Below are positions 8,429 through 15,992 of a stretch of 64,000 nt of DNA, piece by piece. A program made the translations under genes and the position numbers. The stretch lies in the NCBI RefSeq assembly GCF_002278925.1, contig NZ_NCJH01000006.1, forward strand, positions 620,001-684,000. The letters are read 5' to 3'. The DNA comes from Polaromonas sp. 39-63-25 (GTDB lineage Bacteria > Pseudomonadota > Gammaproteobacteria > Burkholderiales > Burkholderiaceae_C). A model generated the notes under the pieces. That model was not told where the DNA came from and made no database searches. It worked only from the letters and a program-made list of their open reading frames with translations. Each line of letters begins with the position of its first letter. Position 1 is the first letter of the stretch.

Positions 8429-9724
8429 CTAACGAATGCGCGGCGGCGCCTGCAACTGCTCGGGCGTGGTGAAGTAGGCGGCGGTGCTGCCCGCACGCGC
8501 CTTCGCTTGCGCCAGTTCGTGCCGTGCCACGGTGCGCAAATGTACTTCGTCGGGCCCGTCCATCAGGTGCAGGGCCCGGCCCCAGGTCCAGAAATAAGCC
8601 AGCGGGGTATCCGGTGACAGGCCCATGGCACCGAAGGCCTGCATGGCCCGGTCCACCACCCGCGTCTGCAACCGCGCAGCCACCACCTTGATGGCGGCCA
8701 CGCGCGCGCGCAGTTGTGCCGCGTCGTCCTTGCCTTCGTCCAGCGCCCAGGCCGCATGAAGAATCAGCAGACGCGCCTGGTCGATCTCGATGCGCGATTC
8801 GGCGATCCATTCCTGCACGTTGGAAAAATCCGAAAGGTATTTGCCAAAGGCCTGGCGCTCCAGCGTGCGTTCCGTGGCCAATTCCAGTGCCAGCTCGCAC
8901 TGGCCGATGGTGCGCATGCAGTGGTGCACCCGGCCCGGCCCGAGCCGTGCCTGTGCCATGGCAAAACCCTCGCCCCAGCCGCCCAGCAGGTGATCCAGCG
9001 GCACGCGTACGTCGCGGAGCAGGATTTCACAATGCCCTTCGGGCGCATGGTGGTGCACCACGGAAATATTACGCAACACCTGCAGCCCCGGCGTGTCCAG
9101 GGGCACCAGCACCATGCTGTGCCGGTGGTGCGCCCCGGCCAGGTCACCCTCGCCTGGCGCCTCGTCGTTGCGGCACATCACCACCAGCAGCCGGCAGTTC
9201 GGGTGCGCCGCACCCGTGATGAACCACTTGCGACCGTTGATCACCAGTTGCCCGCTCTCGCGCCGCACGGTGGTCTGCAGGTTGGTCGGGTCGGACGAGG
9301 CCACGTCCGGCTCGGACATCGCAAAGGCAGACCGGATGCGGCCTTCCAGCAAGGGCATCAGCCACTGCACGCGCTGCTCGGGCGTGGCAAAGCGGTGCAG
9401 CAGTTCCATGTTGCCGGTGTCGGGGGCGCTGCAGTTGAACACTTCCGCAGCCCAGGGCAGCCGGCCCATGGTTTCAGCCAGCGGCGCGTAGTCGAGGTGA
9501 CCCAGGCGCGTGCCGGGTTCGTCCTCCTGCAGGCCGGGCAGAAACAGGTTCCACAAGCCCGCCTCGCGCGCCAGCGCCTTGAGGTCTTCGAGAAAAGGCG
9601 GTGGATAAATCCCCTCCTGCACCGAGCGATGCCAGGCCGCGTTGTAGGGCAGCAGGTACTGCTGCATGAAGGCTTCGAGCTGCTGGCGCAGAGCCAGTGC
9701 CCTGGGAGAGTGATTGAAGTCCAT
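8429..9724 (-). CDS. acyl-CoA dehydrogenase (ACAD10/11-like)
   Basis: This is a 431-residue flavoprotein with the acyl-CoA dehydrogenase layout: a helical N-terminus, a middle beta domain with FAMSEPDVASSDPTN and GRKWFITGA, and a C-terminal helical domain with ERQAFGKYLSDFSNVQEWIA. The end, HLMDGPDEVHLRTVARHEL, is typical of the ACAD10/11-like branch. It would oxidise an acyl-CoA at the alpha-beta bond, passing electrons to ETF; the substrate is unknown. It lies 56 bases downstream of ubiD on the same strand, so it may be the distal gene of the ubiquinone operon or an independent unit. Confidence 0.85.
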   Translation of the reverse strand: MDFNHSPRALALRQQLEAFMQQYLLPYNAAWHRSVQEGIYPPPFLEDLKALAREAGLWNLFLPGLQEDEPGTRLGHLDYAPLAETMGRLPWAAEVFNCSAPDTGNMELLHRFATPEQRVQWLMPLLEGRIRSAFAMSEPDVASSDPTNLQTTVRRESGQLVINGRKWFITGAAHPNCRLLVVMCRNDEAPGEGDLAGAHHRHSMVLVPLDTPGLQVLRNISVVHHHAPEGHCEILLRDVRVPLDHLLGGWGEGFAMAQARLGPGRVHHCMRTIGQCELALELATERTLERQAFGKYLSDFSNVQEWIAESRIEIDQARLLILHAAWALDEGKDDAAQLRARVAAIKVVAARLQTRVVDRAMQAFGAMGLSPDTPLAYFWTWGRALHLMDGPDEVHLRTVARHELAQAKARAGSTAAYFTTPEQLQAPPRIR

Positions 9725-9780
9725 GAGGCATTGTGCGATTCGGGCCAGGCGCTGTCAGAACGCAGGCGACACCGCGCCCT

Positions 9781-11265
9781 TTACAGCCCGAGGGACTGGA
9801 AGATGCCGTCCATGCGTGCCTGCACCGCCGCATCCATGACGATGGGATGGCCCCATTCGCGCTGGGTTTCGCCCGGCCATTTGTTGGTCGCGTCCAGTCC
9901 CATCTTGCTGCCCAGGCCACTCACTGGCGAGGCGAAGTCCAGGTAGTCGATGGGGGTGTTTTCCATCAACATCGTGTCGCGCGCCGGGTCCATGCGGGTG
10001 GTCAGGGCCCAGATCACCTCGCGCCAGTCGCGCACGTCCACATCGTCATCCACCACAACCACGAACTTGGTGTACATGAACTGGCGCAGGTGGCTCCACA
10101 CGCCCATCATCACGCGCCGTGCGTGGCCAGGGTAGGCCTTCTTGATGCGCACCAGGGCCATGCGGTAGCTGCACCCTTCGGGCGGCAGGTAGAAGTCGGT
10201 GATCTCGGGAAACTGCCTTTGCAGCAGGGGAATGAACAGCTCGTTCAGGGCCATGCCTAGCACAGCAGGCTCGTCCGGTGGTTTGCCGGTGTAGGTGGAG
10301 TGGTAAATCGGATCGCGCCGCAAGGTGATGCGGTCCACGGTGAACACCGGAAACGAGGCCTGCTCGTTGTAGTACCCGGTGTGGTCGCCGAACGGCCCTT
10401 CAAGCGCGTGCTGGTAGCCGCTGGGGTGGCCGGCATCCGGATAGATGTGGCCCTCGAGCACGATCTCGGAGGTGGCCGGCACGCGCAGGCCGCTGCCCAG
10501 CGCGCGCACGACGTCGGTACGCGCGCCACGGAGCAGGCCGGCGAACTGGTACTCGGACAGGCTGTCGGGCACCGGCGTCACCGCGCCGAGGATGGTAGCC
10601 GGATCGGCGCCCAGCGCCACGGCCACGGGATAGGGTTGGCCCGGATTCGCCGCGCCATGGTCGCGAAAATCGAGCGCTCCACCGCGATGCGCCAGCCAGC
10701 GCATGATGAGCTGGTTGCGTGAGAGCACCTGCTGGCGGTAAATGCCCAGGTTTTGCCGCGGCTTGTGCGGCCCCTGGGTGATGACCAGGCCCCAGGTGAC
10801 TAGGGGCGCGACGTCGCCGGGCCAGCAGTGTTGCACCGGCAGGCGCGCCAGATCGACATCAGCACCTTCCCAGACCACCTCCTGGCAGGGCGCCGAACGC
10901 AATTCACGCGGTGCCATGTGCCACAAGGTCTTGAGCAGCCCGCCCAGACCGAGCATGTCTTTCAGGCCCTTGGGTGCTTCGGGTTCCTTGAGGGCGGCGA
11001 GCACCTCGCCAAAGGAACGCAGCGCGCGCAGGTCGCTCACACCCATGGCGCGCGCCACACGTGCCGGTGTGCCGAACAGGTTGGCCAGCACCGGCATGGT
11101 GTGTCCGGTGGGGCGCTCGAACAGCAGGGCCGGGCCACCGGCACGCAGGACGCGGTCGCACAGCGCCGTCATTTCCAGATACGGCGAGACGGGCTCGGCC
11201 ACGCGGCGCAGGTCGCCGGTCAGCTCGAGCTGGGCCATGAAATCGCGCAGGTCGCGGTAACGCAT
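9781..11265 (-). CDS. ubiD: UbiD-family prenylated-FMN decarboxylase
   Basis: The 494-residue protein has the length and motifs of UbiD, 3-octaprenyl-4-hydroxybenzoate decarboxylase. It starts [14 protein letters not shown] and contains [18 protein letters not shown], which includes an active-site glutamate region, and a C-terminal [13 protein letters not shown]. UbiD removes the carboxyl group of the prenylated ring in ubiquinone synthesis and needs prFMN made by UbiX. It lies 3 bases after ubiX in an operon with ubiU, ubiV and ubiT, which supports a ubiquinone role over other UbiD-family aromatic decarboxylases. Confidence 0.92.
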   Translation of the reverse strand: MRYRDLRDFMAQLELTGDLRRVAEPVSPYLEMTALCDRVLRAGGPALLFERPTGHTMPVLANLFGTPARVARAMGVSDLRALRSFGEVLAALKEPEAPKGLKDMLGLGGLLKTLWHMAPRELRSAPCQEVVWEGADVDLARLPVQHCWPGDVAPLVTWGLVITQGPHKPRQNLGIYRQQVLSRNQLIMRWLAHRGGALDFRDHGAANPGQPYPVAVALGADPATILGAVTPVPDSLSEYQFAGLLRGARTDVVRALGSGLRVPATSEIVLEGHIYPDAGHPSGYQHALEGPFGDHTGYYNEQASFPVFTVDRITLRRDPIYHSTYTGKPPDEPAVLGMALNELFIPLLQRQFPEITDFYLPPEGCSYRMALVRIKKAYPGHARRVMMGVWSHLRQFMYTKFVVVVDDDVDVRDWREVIWALTTRMDPARDTMLMENTPIDYLDFASPVSGLGSKMGLDATNKWPGETQREWGHPIVMDAAVQARMDGIFQSLGL

Positions 11266-11268
11266 GGC

Positions 11269-11883
11269 TCAGGACCCGTCGCTGGCGGGTGGTGTCTGAC
11301 CGTCCCAGCGCACCGCCAACTGGTGGGGTAGGTCCAACAAGTCCAGCACACGCGCCACGCTGCCGTCCACCAACTCGGCCACCGACTGCGGGCGCTGGTA
11401 GAAAGCCGGCATGGGCGGGCAGATGATGGCGCCCATTTCGGTCACGCTGACCATGTTGCGCAGGTGGCCCAGGTGCAGCGGCGACTCGCGCACCATCAGC
11501 ACCAGTCGCCGGCGCTCCTTGAGCACCACGTCGGCGGCGCGCGTGATGAGGTTGTCCGCCAGCCCGTGCGCCACGGCAGCCAGCGTGCGCATCGAACAGG
11601 GCGCCACCACCATGGCACTGCATAAAAAGGAGCCGCTCGCAATGCAGGCGCCCACATCGCGCGCGTCGTGCACCTGATCGGCCAGGGCTTCGACGGCGAC
11701 GCGGCTCATGCCCTGCTCCTGGTCGAGGTTGCGCCAGCCCGCGTCGGACACCACCAAGTGGGTTTCGATCCCGGCCAGGGCATGAAGCACCTGCAACAGG
11801 CGTGTGCCGTACACCGCGCCGCTGGCCCCGGAGATCGCAACAATGATGCGCCGGGGTGGGCGCGCGCTGTCACCGGTGAGCAT
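11269..11883 (-). CDS. ubiX: UbiX flavin prenyltransferase
   Basis: The 204-residue flavoprotein shows the UbiX signatures: IIVAISGASGAVYGTRLLQ at the N-terminus, PCSMRTLAAVAHG in the middle and VLMVRESPLHLGHLRNM later. It joins a dimethylallyl unit to FMN to make the prFMN cofactor of UbiD. The true start is the ATG at 11883 (MLTGDSARPP); an upstream in-frame ATG at 12066 would add about 60 unrelated basic residues. Its first 14 bases overlap the end of the DGC gene. It is directly followed by ubiD, its functional partner. Confidence 0.93.
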   Translation of the reverse strand: MLTGDSARPPRRIIVAISGASGAVYGTRLLQVLHALAGIETHLVVSDAGWRNLDQEQGMSRVAVEALADQVHDARDVGACIASGSFLCSAMVVAPCSMRTLAAVAHGLADNLITRAADVVLKERRRLVLMVRESPLHLGHLRNMVSVTEMGAIICPPMPAFYQRPQSVAELVDGSVARVLDLLDLPHQLAVRWDGQTPPASDGS

Positions 11884-12304
11884 GTTCGTCCGCTCCTCTG
11901 GCGGCAACCCCGCCACCGGAAGTGGACGCACGCAGCGGCACCGCCAGCAGGTCGGCCGCCACACGCTCGAGCACCAGCGCCGCCTGCGCGGGATCGAAAT
12001 CCTCATGCGTCCGCTTTTTGACGCCGTATTGCTGGAGTGGGTAATGCCGGTCGGCCGTGATGCCATGGCGCGCCAGCACGCTTTTGACGCACGCCAGCGG
12101 GCAGCCGTCGAGCGCGATGACGGGCCGCCCGGATCGCACGATTTTCATCAGATGGGGCACGTCGCCACCCACCCCGGCAATGCAGGACATCTCGGCCACG
12201 CCGCGCCGGTCCAGCTGCAGCGCCACCTGGTTGGCCAGCTGCGCGGCGCTGGAGCATCCCGAACAGGAATACACCAGCGGCAAACCGTGCCTATCCTCAG
12301 TCAT
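11870..12304 (-). CDS. putative zinc-binding DGC domain protein
   Basis: This small 144-residue protein is rich in cysteines. It starts MTEDRHGLPLVYSCSGCSSA, followed by MSCIAGVGGD and DGCPLACVKSVL, the defining DGC motif, and ends with LRASTSGGGVAARGADEHAH. The DGC family is predicted to bind zinc or another metal through these cysteines and has no firm function. The start at 12304 lies 8 bases inside the end of ubiT, and its 3' end overlaps ubiX, so the three genes are tightly coupled. That places it among oxygen-independent ubiquinone genes. A role as an accessory or metal-handling factor is inference. Confidence 0.8.
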   Translation of the reverse strand: MTEDRHGLPLVYSCSGCSSAAQLANQVALQLDRRGVAEMSCIAGVGGDVPHLMKIVRSGRPVIALDGCPLACVKSVLARHGITADRHYPLQQYGVKKRTHEDFDPAQAALVLERVAADLLAVPLRASTSGGGVAARGADEHAHR

Positions 12305-12821
12305 GGCGGTTACCTGCATGCTGACGCGGGCCGACACCGGCCGACCGCTGCCGTGGACCCAGGCGCGCCAGCAACTGGAGCGGCGTCCACTGCTGCAGGT
12401 CGAGCACCGGCAACTCCAGGGCATCAAGCGCGTTCTTGACGACCAGGCCCAGTTCGGTGTCGCCCTCCATGGCGAGGCGACGGCTGAAAAAAAGCGTGTC
12501 CGGATCTTCCTGGCGCTGCGCCAGGCGCATGAAATCGTGGGCGCTGGCACTGATGGCCAGGTCGGTGGCCTGCTGGCGGGGGCAGGCGACGAAGCGCTGC
12601 CCGGTCCAGGAAAAGTCAAAGGTCAGGCGCGCGTCACGCACATGAATGCGCAGCTTTCTGTGCAGTAACAGGCGGCCCACGTCGGCCGGCAGCTGGTGCG
12701 CCAGGCCCAGGTTGAGCGCGCTCACCAGTAGCACCGAGCCGGGATAAGCCGGCAGGCGCTCCAGCAGCGACCCGAGGGCCGGCGGCAATGCCAGGGGAGG
12801 AGATGAGGAAAGGGGTTTCAT
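12297..12821 (-). CDS. ubiT: UbiT, SCP2-domain accessory factor for anaerobic ubiquinone synthesis
   Basis: The protein has 174 residues. A proline-rich N-terminus precedes an SCP2 lipid-binding domain (LLHRKLRIHVRDARLTFDFS, then ATDLAISASAHDFMRLA and DTLFFSRRLAMEGDTELG), as in E. coli UbiT/YhbT. UbiT binds isoprenoid quinone intermediates and is needed for ubiquinone synthesis without oxygen. ATG 12821 (MKPLSSSPP) is chosen; a longer open frame continues upstream through the hemolysin III gene in another frame. It sits 15 bases after the hemolysin III stop and overlaps the DGC gene. Confidence 0.9.
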   Translation of the reverse strand: MKPLSSSPPLALPPALGSLLERLPAYPGSVLLVSALNLGLAHQLPADVGRLLLHRKLRIHVRDARLTFDFSWTGQRFVACPRQQATDLAISASAHDFMRLAQRQEDPDTLFFSRRLAMEGDTELGLVVKNALDALELPVLDLQQWTPLQLLARLGPRQRSAGVGPRQHAGNRHD

Positions 12822-12835
12822 GGGGGTCCGCAAAG

Positions 12836-13453
12836 TCAGGCCACATACAGCAGCACGGTGATGAAGTGGCAGATGCTGCCGCCGAGCACAAACAGGTGCC
12901 ACAGACCGTGGCCATGGCGCAGCTTGTGGTCGGTGGCGTAAAAACCAATGCCCAGGGTGTAGCAGGCACCGCCCGCGGCCAGCCAGGCAAAGCCCGGGGG
13001 CGTCAGGGCGGTCCACAAGGGCGACGCCGCCACCAGCGCCAACCAGCCCATCAGCACATAAATGACCAGTGACAGCACACGCGCGCCCTTGGCCAGCCAG
13101 ATTTCCTGCACGATGCCCAGCAGCGCCAGGCTCCACACCACGCCCAGCAAGGACCAGCCCCAGGCGCCGCGCAGAGACACCAGCGCGAATGGCGTGTAGC
13201 TGCCTGCGATCAGCAGGTAGATCGAACAATGGTCGAACTTGCGCAGCACGTTTTTGGCGCGGCCGCGTATGCTGTGATACAGCGTGGAAAAGACGTACAG
13301 CGCCACCAGCATGGCGCCGTAGATGCTGAAGCTCACAATTTTCCAGGGATCACCAACGAAGCTGGCGGGCACGATCAGTGCGACCGAACCCGCCACCGCC
13401 AGCCCGGCGCCGACGAGGTGGCTGATGCTGTTGAAACGTTCACCGTGGTACAT
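12836..13453 (-). CDS. hemolysin III (PAQR-like) membrane protein
   Basis: This 205-residue membrane protein has seven predicted spans. It begins MYHGERFNSISHLVGAGLA, contains STLYHSIRGRAKNVLRKFDH and ends DHKLRHGHGLWHLFVLGGSI. The conserved histidines, the serine and the Asp-His pair match the hemolysin III/YqfA (PAQR, CREST) family, possibly metal-dependent lipid hydrolases. The bacterial role is uncertain; E. coli YqfA has been linked to membrane energetics. It is placed between ubiV and ubiT with only 12 and 14 bases on either side. This is unusual compared with ubiTUV loci where the genes are adjacent. Confidence 0.87.
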   Translation of the reverse strand: MYHGERFNSISHLVGAGLAVAGSVALIVPASFVGDPWKIVSFSIYGAMLVALYVFSTLYHSIRGRAKNVLRKFDHCSIYLLIAGSYTPFALVSLRGAWGWSLLGVVWSLALLGIVQEIWLAKGARVLSLVIYVLMGWLALVAASPLWTALTPPGFAWLAAGGACYTLGIGFYATDHKLRHGHGLWHLFVLGGSICHFITVLLYVA

Positions 13454-13465
13454 CGTTGTCAGCCC

Positions 13466-14386
13466 TCAGCCAGCTACCGCGGAGGCCACCTGCTCCAGCC
13501 CGGGGCGGCCGTGCCAGTAGCCATTGCAGCCCTTCTCCGGCATGAGGGGCTGCATGCGCGCCAGCGCCTCCTGAGGCGTCAGTACCTGCTTGCGTGCTGC
13601 ATCGAACAGGGCGATCACCTCGGCCATGTGCTGCGCCTGCGGACTCAGGCGCACCACATCCACGCCCGCGAAACGCATGTCCTCCAGCGCATCGACCAGG
13701 TTGTAGACCCGGGCCGACTGGGTCTGCGTGCCGTTGAGCACCAGGAACTCCTCGCTCTCGCGGGTCCTGAGCATCAGGCCGTCCGGGTGATCGAGGCAAC
13801 TGAAGCGGCAGTCGTCCTTGGGCAGGTTGCGCTGCCGCGCGGTAAAGCAGCGCGCCGAGTAGGCCAGCGGCATGCGGCCGTAGGCAAACACCTCGGTTTC
13901 CAGACCGGGCGGGCGGTCCTGCTGCAGCAGCGCAAGATCACCCTGCTTCATCTCCAGCGGCATGACCCAGCGGCTCGCGCCCAGCGAGGCCATCCACTGC
14001 AACGACGCCGGGTTGTACAGGTTGAGATGCGGGCCGGCCACAAACGGCAGCTTGCCGGCCAGGCGGTGGACGGCGCCCATGTCGTTGGCCTCGACGCGGA
14101 AATCGCCATTGGCCGTGATCCTGTGCATAGTGCCCACATCGCTGCCCGACTCCAGCAGCACCTGGGTCGAGAGCACCACCTCCTTGCCGGAAGCGCGCAG
14201 GCGGGCCGCGATGTCCAGCCAGTCGGCCAGGCGCAACTCATGGCGCCGCGAACAGACGGTCTCGCCGAGATAGACAACATCCACCGGTGTCCCGGCGACC
14301 GCGTCGTAGAAATTGAAGACAGTTTCCCGCTGCCAGTAATACAGCAGCGGGCCCAAGGCGATTTTCATGGTGCGGGTTTCCGTCAT
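13466..14386 (-). CDS. ubiV: UbiV, U32-family Fe-S subunit of anaerobic ubiquinone hydroxylation
   Basis: The 306-residue U32 peptidase-family protein starts MTETRTMKIALGPLLYYW. The cysteines expected to hold a 4Fe-4S cluster are visible: GETVCSRRHE near residue 45, SARCFTARQ, and the CxxxC in KDDCRFSCLDH. With UbiU it forms the complex that hydroxylates the ubiquinone ring without oxygen, using prephenate as oxygen donor in E. coli. ATG 14386 overlaps the ubiU stop codon (ATGA), giving coupled translation and equal amounts of subunits. An internal ATG at 14368 is the alternative start. Confidence 0.93.
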   Translation of the reverse strand: MTETRTMKIALGPLLYYWQRETVFNFYDAVAGTPVDVVYLGETVCSRRHELRLADWLDIAARLRASGKEVVLSTQVLLESGSDVGTMHRITANGDFRVEANDMGAVHRLAGKLPFVAGPHLNLYNPASLQWMASLGASRWVMPLEMKQGDLALLQQDRPPGLETEVFAYGRMPLAYSARCFTARQRNLPKDDCRFSCLDHPDGLMLRTRESEEFLVLNGTQTQSARVYNLVDALEDMRFAGVDVVRLSPQAQHMAEVIALFDAARKQVLTPQEALARMQPLMPEKGCNGYWHGRPGLEQVASAVAG

Positions 14387-15432
14387 TTCCAGGGCCGGTG
14401 ATAGGCGCCCAGCGTGTGCTGCTGGCCCTCGGCCACCTGGTCGAGGCTGGCCATCCAGCTGGTTTTCGGTGCATAGCGATGCGGGTTGGCGACGCAATGG
14501 TCGATCGCCTCGCGCCAGACCCGCGTCACCTGCGCTACATAAGCGAGGCTGCGCTGGCGCCCCTCGATCTTGATGGCGCGCACACCCATCTTCATGAGCT
14601 GGGGCAGAAGTTCGAGCGTGTTCAGGCTGGCGGGCTCCTCGATGGCGTAATAACTCTCGTCATCACCCACATCGAAGCGCCCCTTGCAAAGCGTGGGGTA
14701 GCCGGCATTTTCCCCGCTGGCATAACGGTCGATCAACACACCGCCCAGACGCGATTCCAGACCCTGCGGTGTTTCCTGCCAACGCACGGACTTGGCCGGC
14801 GAACACACGCCGTGTGTATTGGGCGACTCGCCCGTCACATAGGACGACAGCGCGCAGCGCCCCTCCACCATCACACACAGGCTGCCGAAACCGAACACCT
14901 CGATTTCCACCGGCGTCTTGTCGATGACCTGCCGCACCTGTTCCAGCGACAACACACGCGGCAGCACCGCGCGAACGACGCCGAACTGCTCGCGGTAGAA
15001 GTTGATCGCCTCGTAATTGGTGGCCGAACCCTGTACCGACAGGTGCAGGCGCAGCGCCGGATAACGGGAAGCGGCGTACTGCATGAGCCCGGGGTCGGCG
15101 AGGATCACGGCATCCACCCCCAAGTCCACAGCCTGGTCGAGCGCCGCGCGCCAGGGACCGGGGTTGGCGGCCTGCGGATAGGTGTTGAGCGCCATGAAGA
15201 CCTTGCAGCCGCGCTCGTGGGCATAACGGATGCCCGCGGCAATGGCGGCCTCGTCGAAATTGAGGCCGGCAAAGTTGCGTGCGTTGGTTGCGTCGCGCAG
15301 GCCCAGGTAGACACAGCTGGCGCCGTTGTCCACCGCGGCCTTCAGGGCCGGCAGGCTGCCGGCCGGGCAGACCAGTTCCGGAGGGGCTGAAGGGGACAGG
15401 GCAGGTTCGGCAAGAGGTGTAGAGGTGGTCAT
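14383..15432 (-). CDS. ubiU: UbiU, U32-family Fe-S subunit of anaerobic ubiquinone hydroxylation
   Basis: The 349-residue protein starts MTTSTPLAEPALSP, with the U32 fold beginning at ELVCPAGSLPALKAAVDNGA. Cluster cysteines are seen in GSLCVMVEGRCALSSYVTG, THGVCSPAK and PTLCKGRFDVGDD, the order known for UbiU. It pairs with UbiV for oxygen-independent ring hydroxylation of ubiquinone precursors. ATG 15432 is preferred over an upstream in-frame ATG at 15561 because an FNR-type promoter with predicted start near 15476 lies between them. It is the first gene of the minus-strand operon ending at ubiD or beyond. Confidence 0.93.
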   Translation of the reverse strand: MTTSTPLAEPALSPSAPPELVCPAGSLPALKAAVDNGASCVYLGLRDATNARNFAGLNFDEAAIAAGIRYAHERGCKVFMALNTYPQAANPGPWRAALDQAVDLGVDAVILADPGLMQYAASRYPALRLHLSVQGSATNYEAINFYREQFGVVRAVLPRVLSLEQVRQVIDKTPVEIEVFGFGSLCVMVEGRCALSSYVTGESPNTHGVCSPAKSVRWQETPQGLESRLGGVLIDRYASGENAGYPTLCKGRFDVGDDESYYAIEEPASLNTLELLPQLMKMGVRAIKIEGRQRSLAYVAQVTRVWREAIDHCVANPHRYAPKTSWMASLDQVAEGQQHTLGAYHRPWK

Positions 15433-15475
15433 GCGGGTGGCGATCGGACGTCGGGCCCCGAACGGAGCCGTCACA

Positions 15476-15524
15476 GCGCACGACCATACGCCGATCCATC
15501 CGGATACTTTCTGATCCCCGTCAA
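15476..15524 (-). promoter_or_regulatory. FNR/DNR-type class II promoter of the ubiU operon
   Basis: Read on the minus strand, bases 15524-15511 spell TTGACGGGGATCAG, one mismatch from the FNR/DNR consensus TTGAC-N4-RTCAA. The -10 box TATGGT lies at 15488-15483. A start at about 15476 puts the centre of the regulator box at -41.5, the standard class II activation distance. The leader to the ubiU ATG is then about 44 bases. This layout predicts induction of ubiUVT-ubiXD under low oxygen or NO. Confidence 0.75.
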
Positions 15525-15642
15525 GAAATGGGCTCAAGGACCTCGGGGCCGATCGTTGCAAGTGGGCTCTCCAACGCCTGACCTTCCGGCGTGAAGCAGA
15601 GTCGACTGCCAGAGCAAGGCATGGGGGGCGTCATCAAGGCAA

Positions 15643-15656
15643 TTGACCTGGATCAA
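15643..15656. promoter_or_regulatory. perfect FNR/DNR box upstream of the NO reductase cluster
   Basis: TTGACCTGGATCAA is an exact match to TTGAC-N4-ATCAA. It ends 16 bases before the ATG of the first DUF2249 gene and lies 211 bases upstream of ubiU. A class II start on the plus strand would fall at about 15691, inside that gene, so either the box works by another geometry or the annotated start is wrong. See findings. Confidence 0.75.
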
Positions 15657-15672
15657 TAGGGGCATTGTCGTC

Positions 15673-15960
15673 ATGAGCCATGCCTCTGCCCCCGCCGCGC
15701 TCGATATCCGCGCCCTTGCGCCCCGCGAGCGACATCCCCTGATCTTCTCGACCTTCAGCCAACTCCGCGCTGGCCAGGCCATGGAATTGATCAACGACCA
15801 TGACCCGCAGCCGCTGCATCACCAGTTCCAGGCCGAATGGCCGGGCAAGTTCAGCTGGGCTTACCTGGAACAGGGACCGGCGACCTGGCGCGTGGCCATC
15901 ACCCGACTGTCATCCGCTCACAGCGACGGCCAATGCTGCGGCTCCTGCGGCGGCGCCTGA
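15673..15960 (+). CDS. DUF2249 domain protein (first copy)
   Basis: The 95-residue protein spans a complete DUF2249 domain: LDIRALAPRERHPLIFSTF, then MELINDHDPQPLHHQFQAEW and FSWAYLEQGPATWRVAI. It ends in a cysteine-rich tail (GQCCGSCGGA) that could bind a metal. DUF2249 proteins are common beside denitrification and NO-stress genes, but their biochemistry is not established. ATG 15673 keeps the whole domain; a start at ATG 15781 would remove the first third of it. There is no clear ribosome site. It lies 32 bases upstream of the NO reductase gene. Confidence 0.85.
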   Translation: MSHASAPAALDIRALAPRERHPLIFSTFSQLRAGQAMELINDHDPQPLHHQFQAEWPGKFSWAYLEQGPATWRVAITRLSSAHSDGQCCGSCGGA

Positions 15961-15992
15961 CCCCCCTTTAAAGAAACCAGAAGGAATTCGCG

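Noticed and set aside
8429-9724. Counting the acyl-CoA dehydrogenase as a ubiquinone gene
   Set aside because: It is on the same strand but 56 bases after ubiD and has a family function unrelated to the quinone ring, so the link is not supported.
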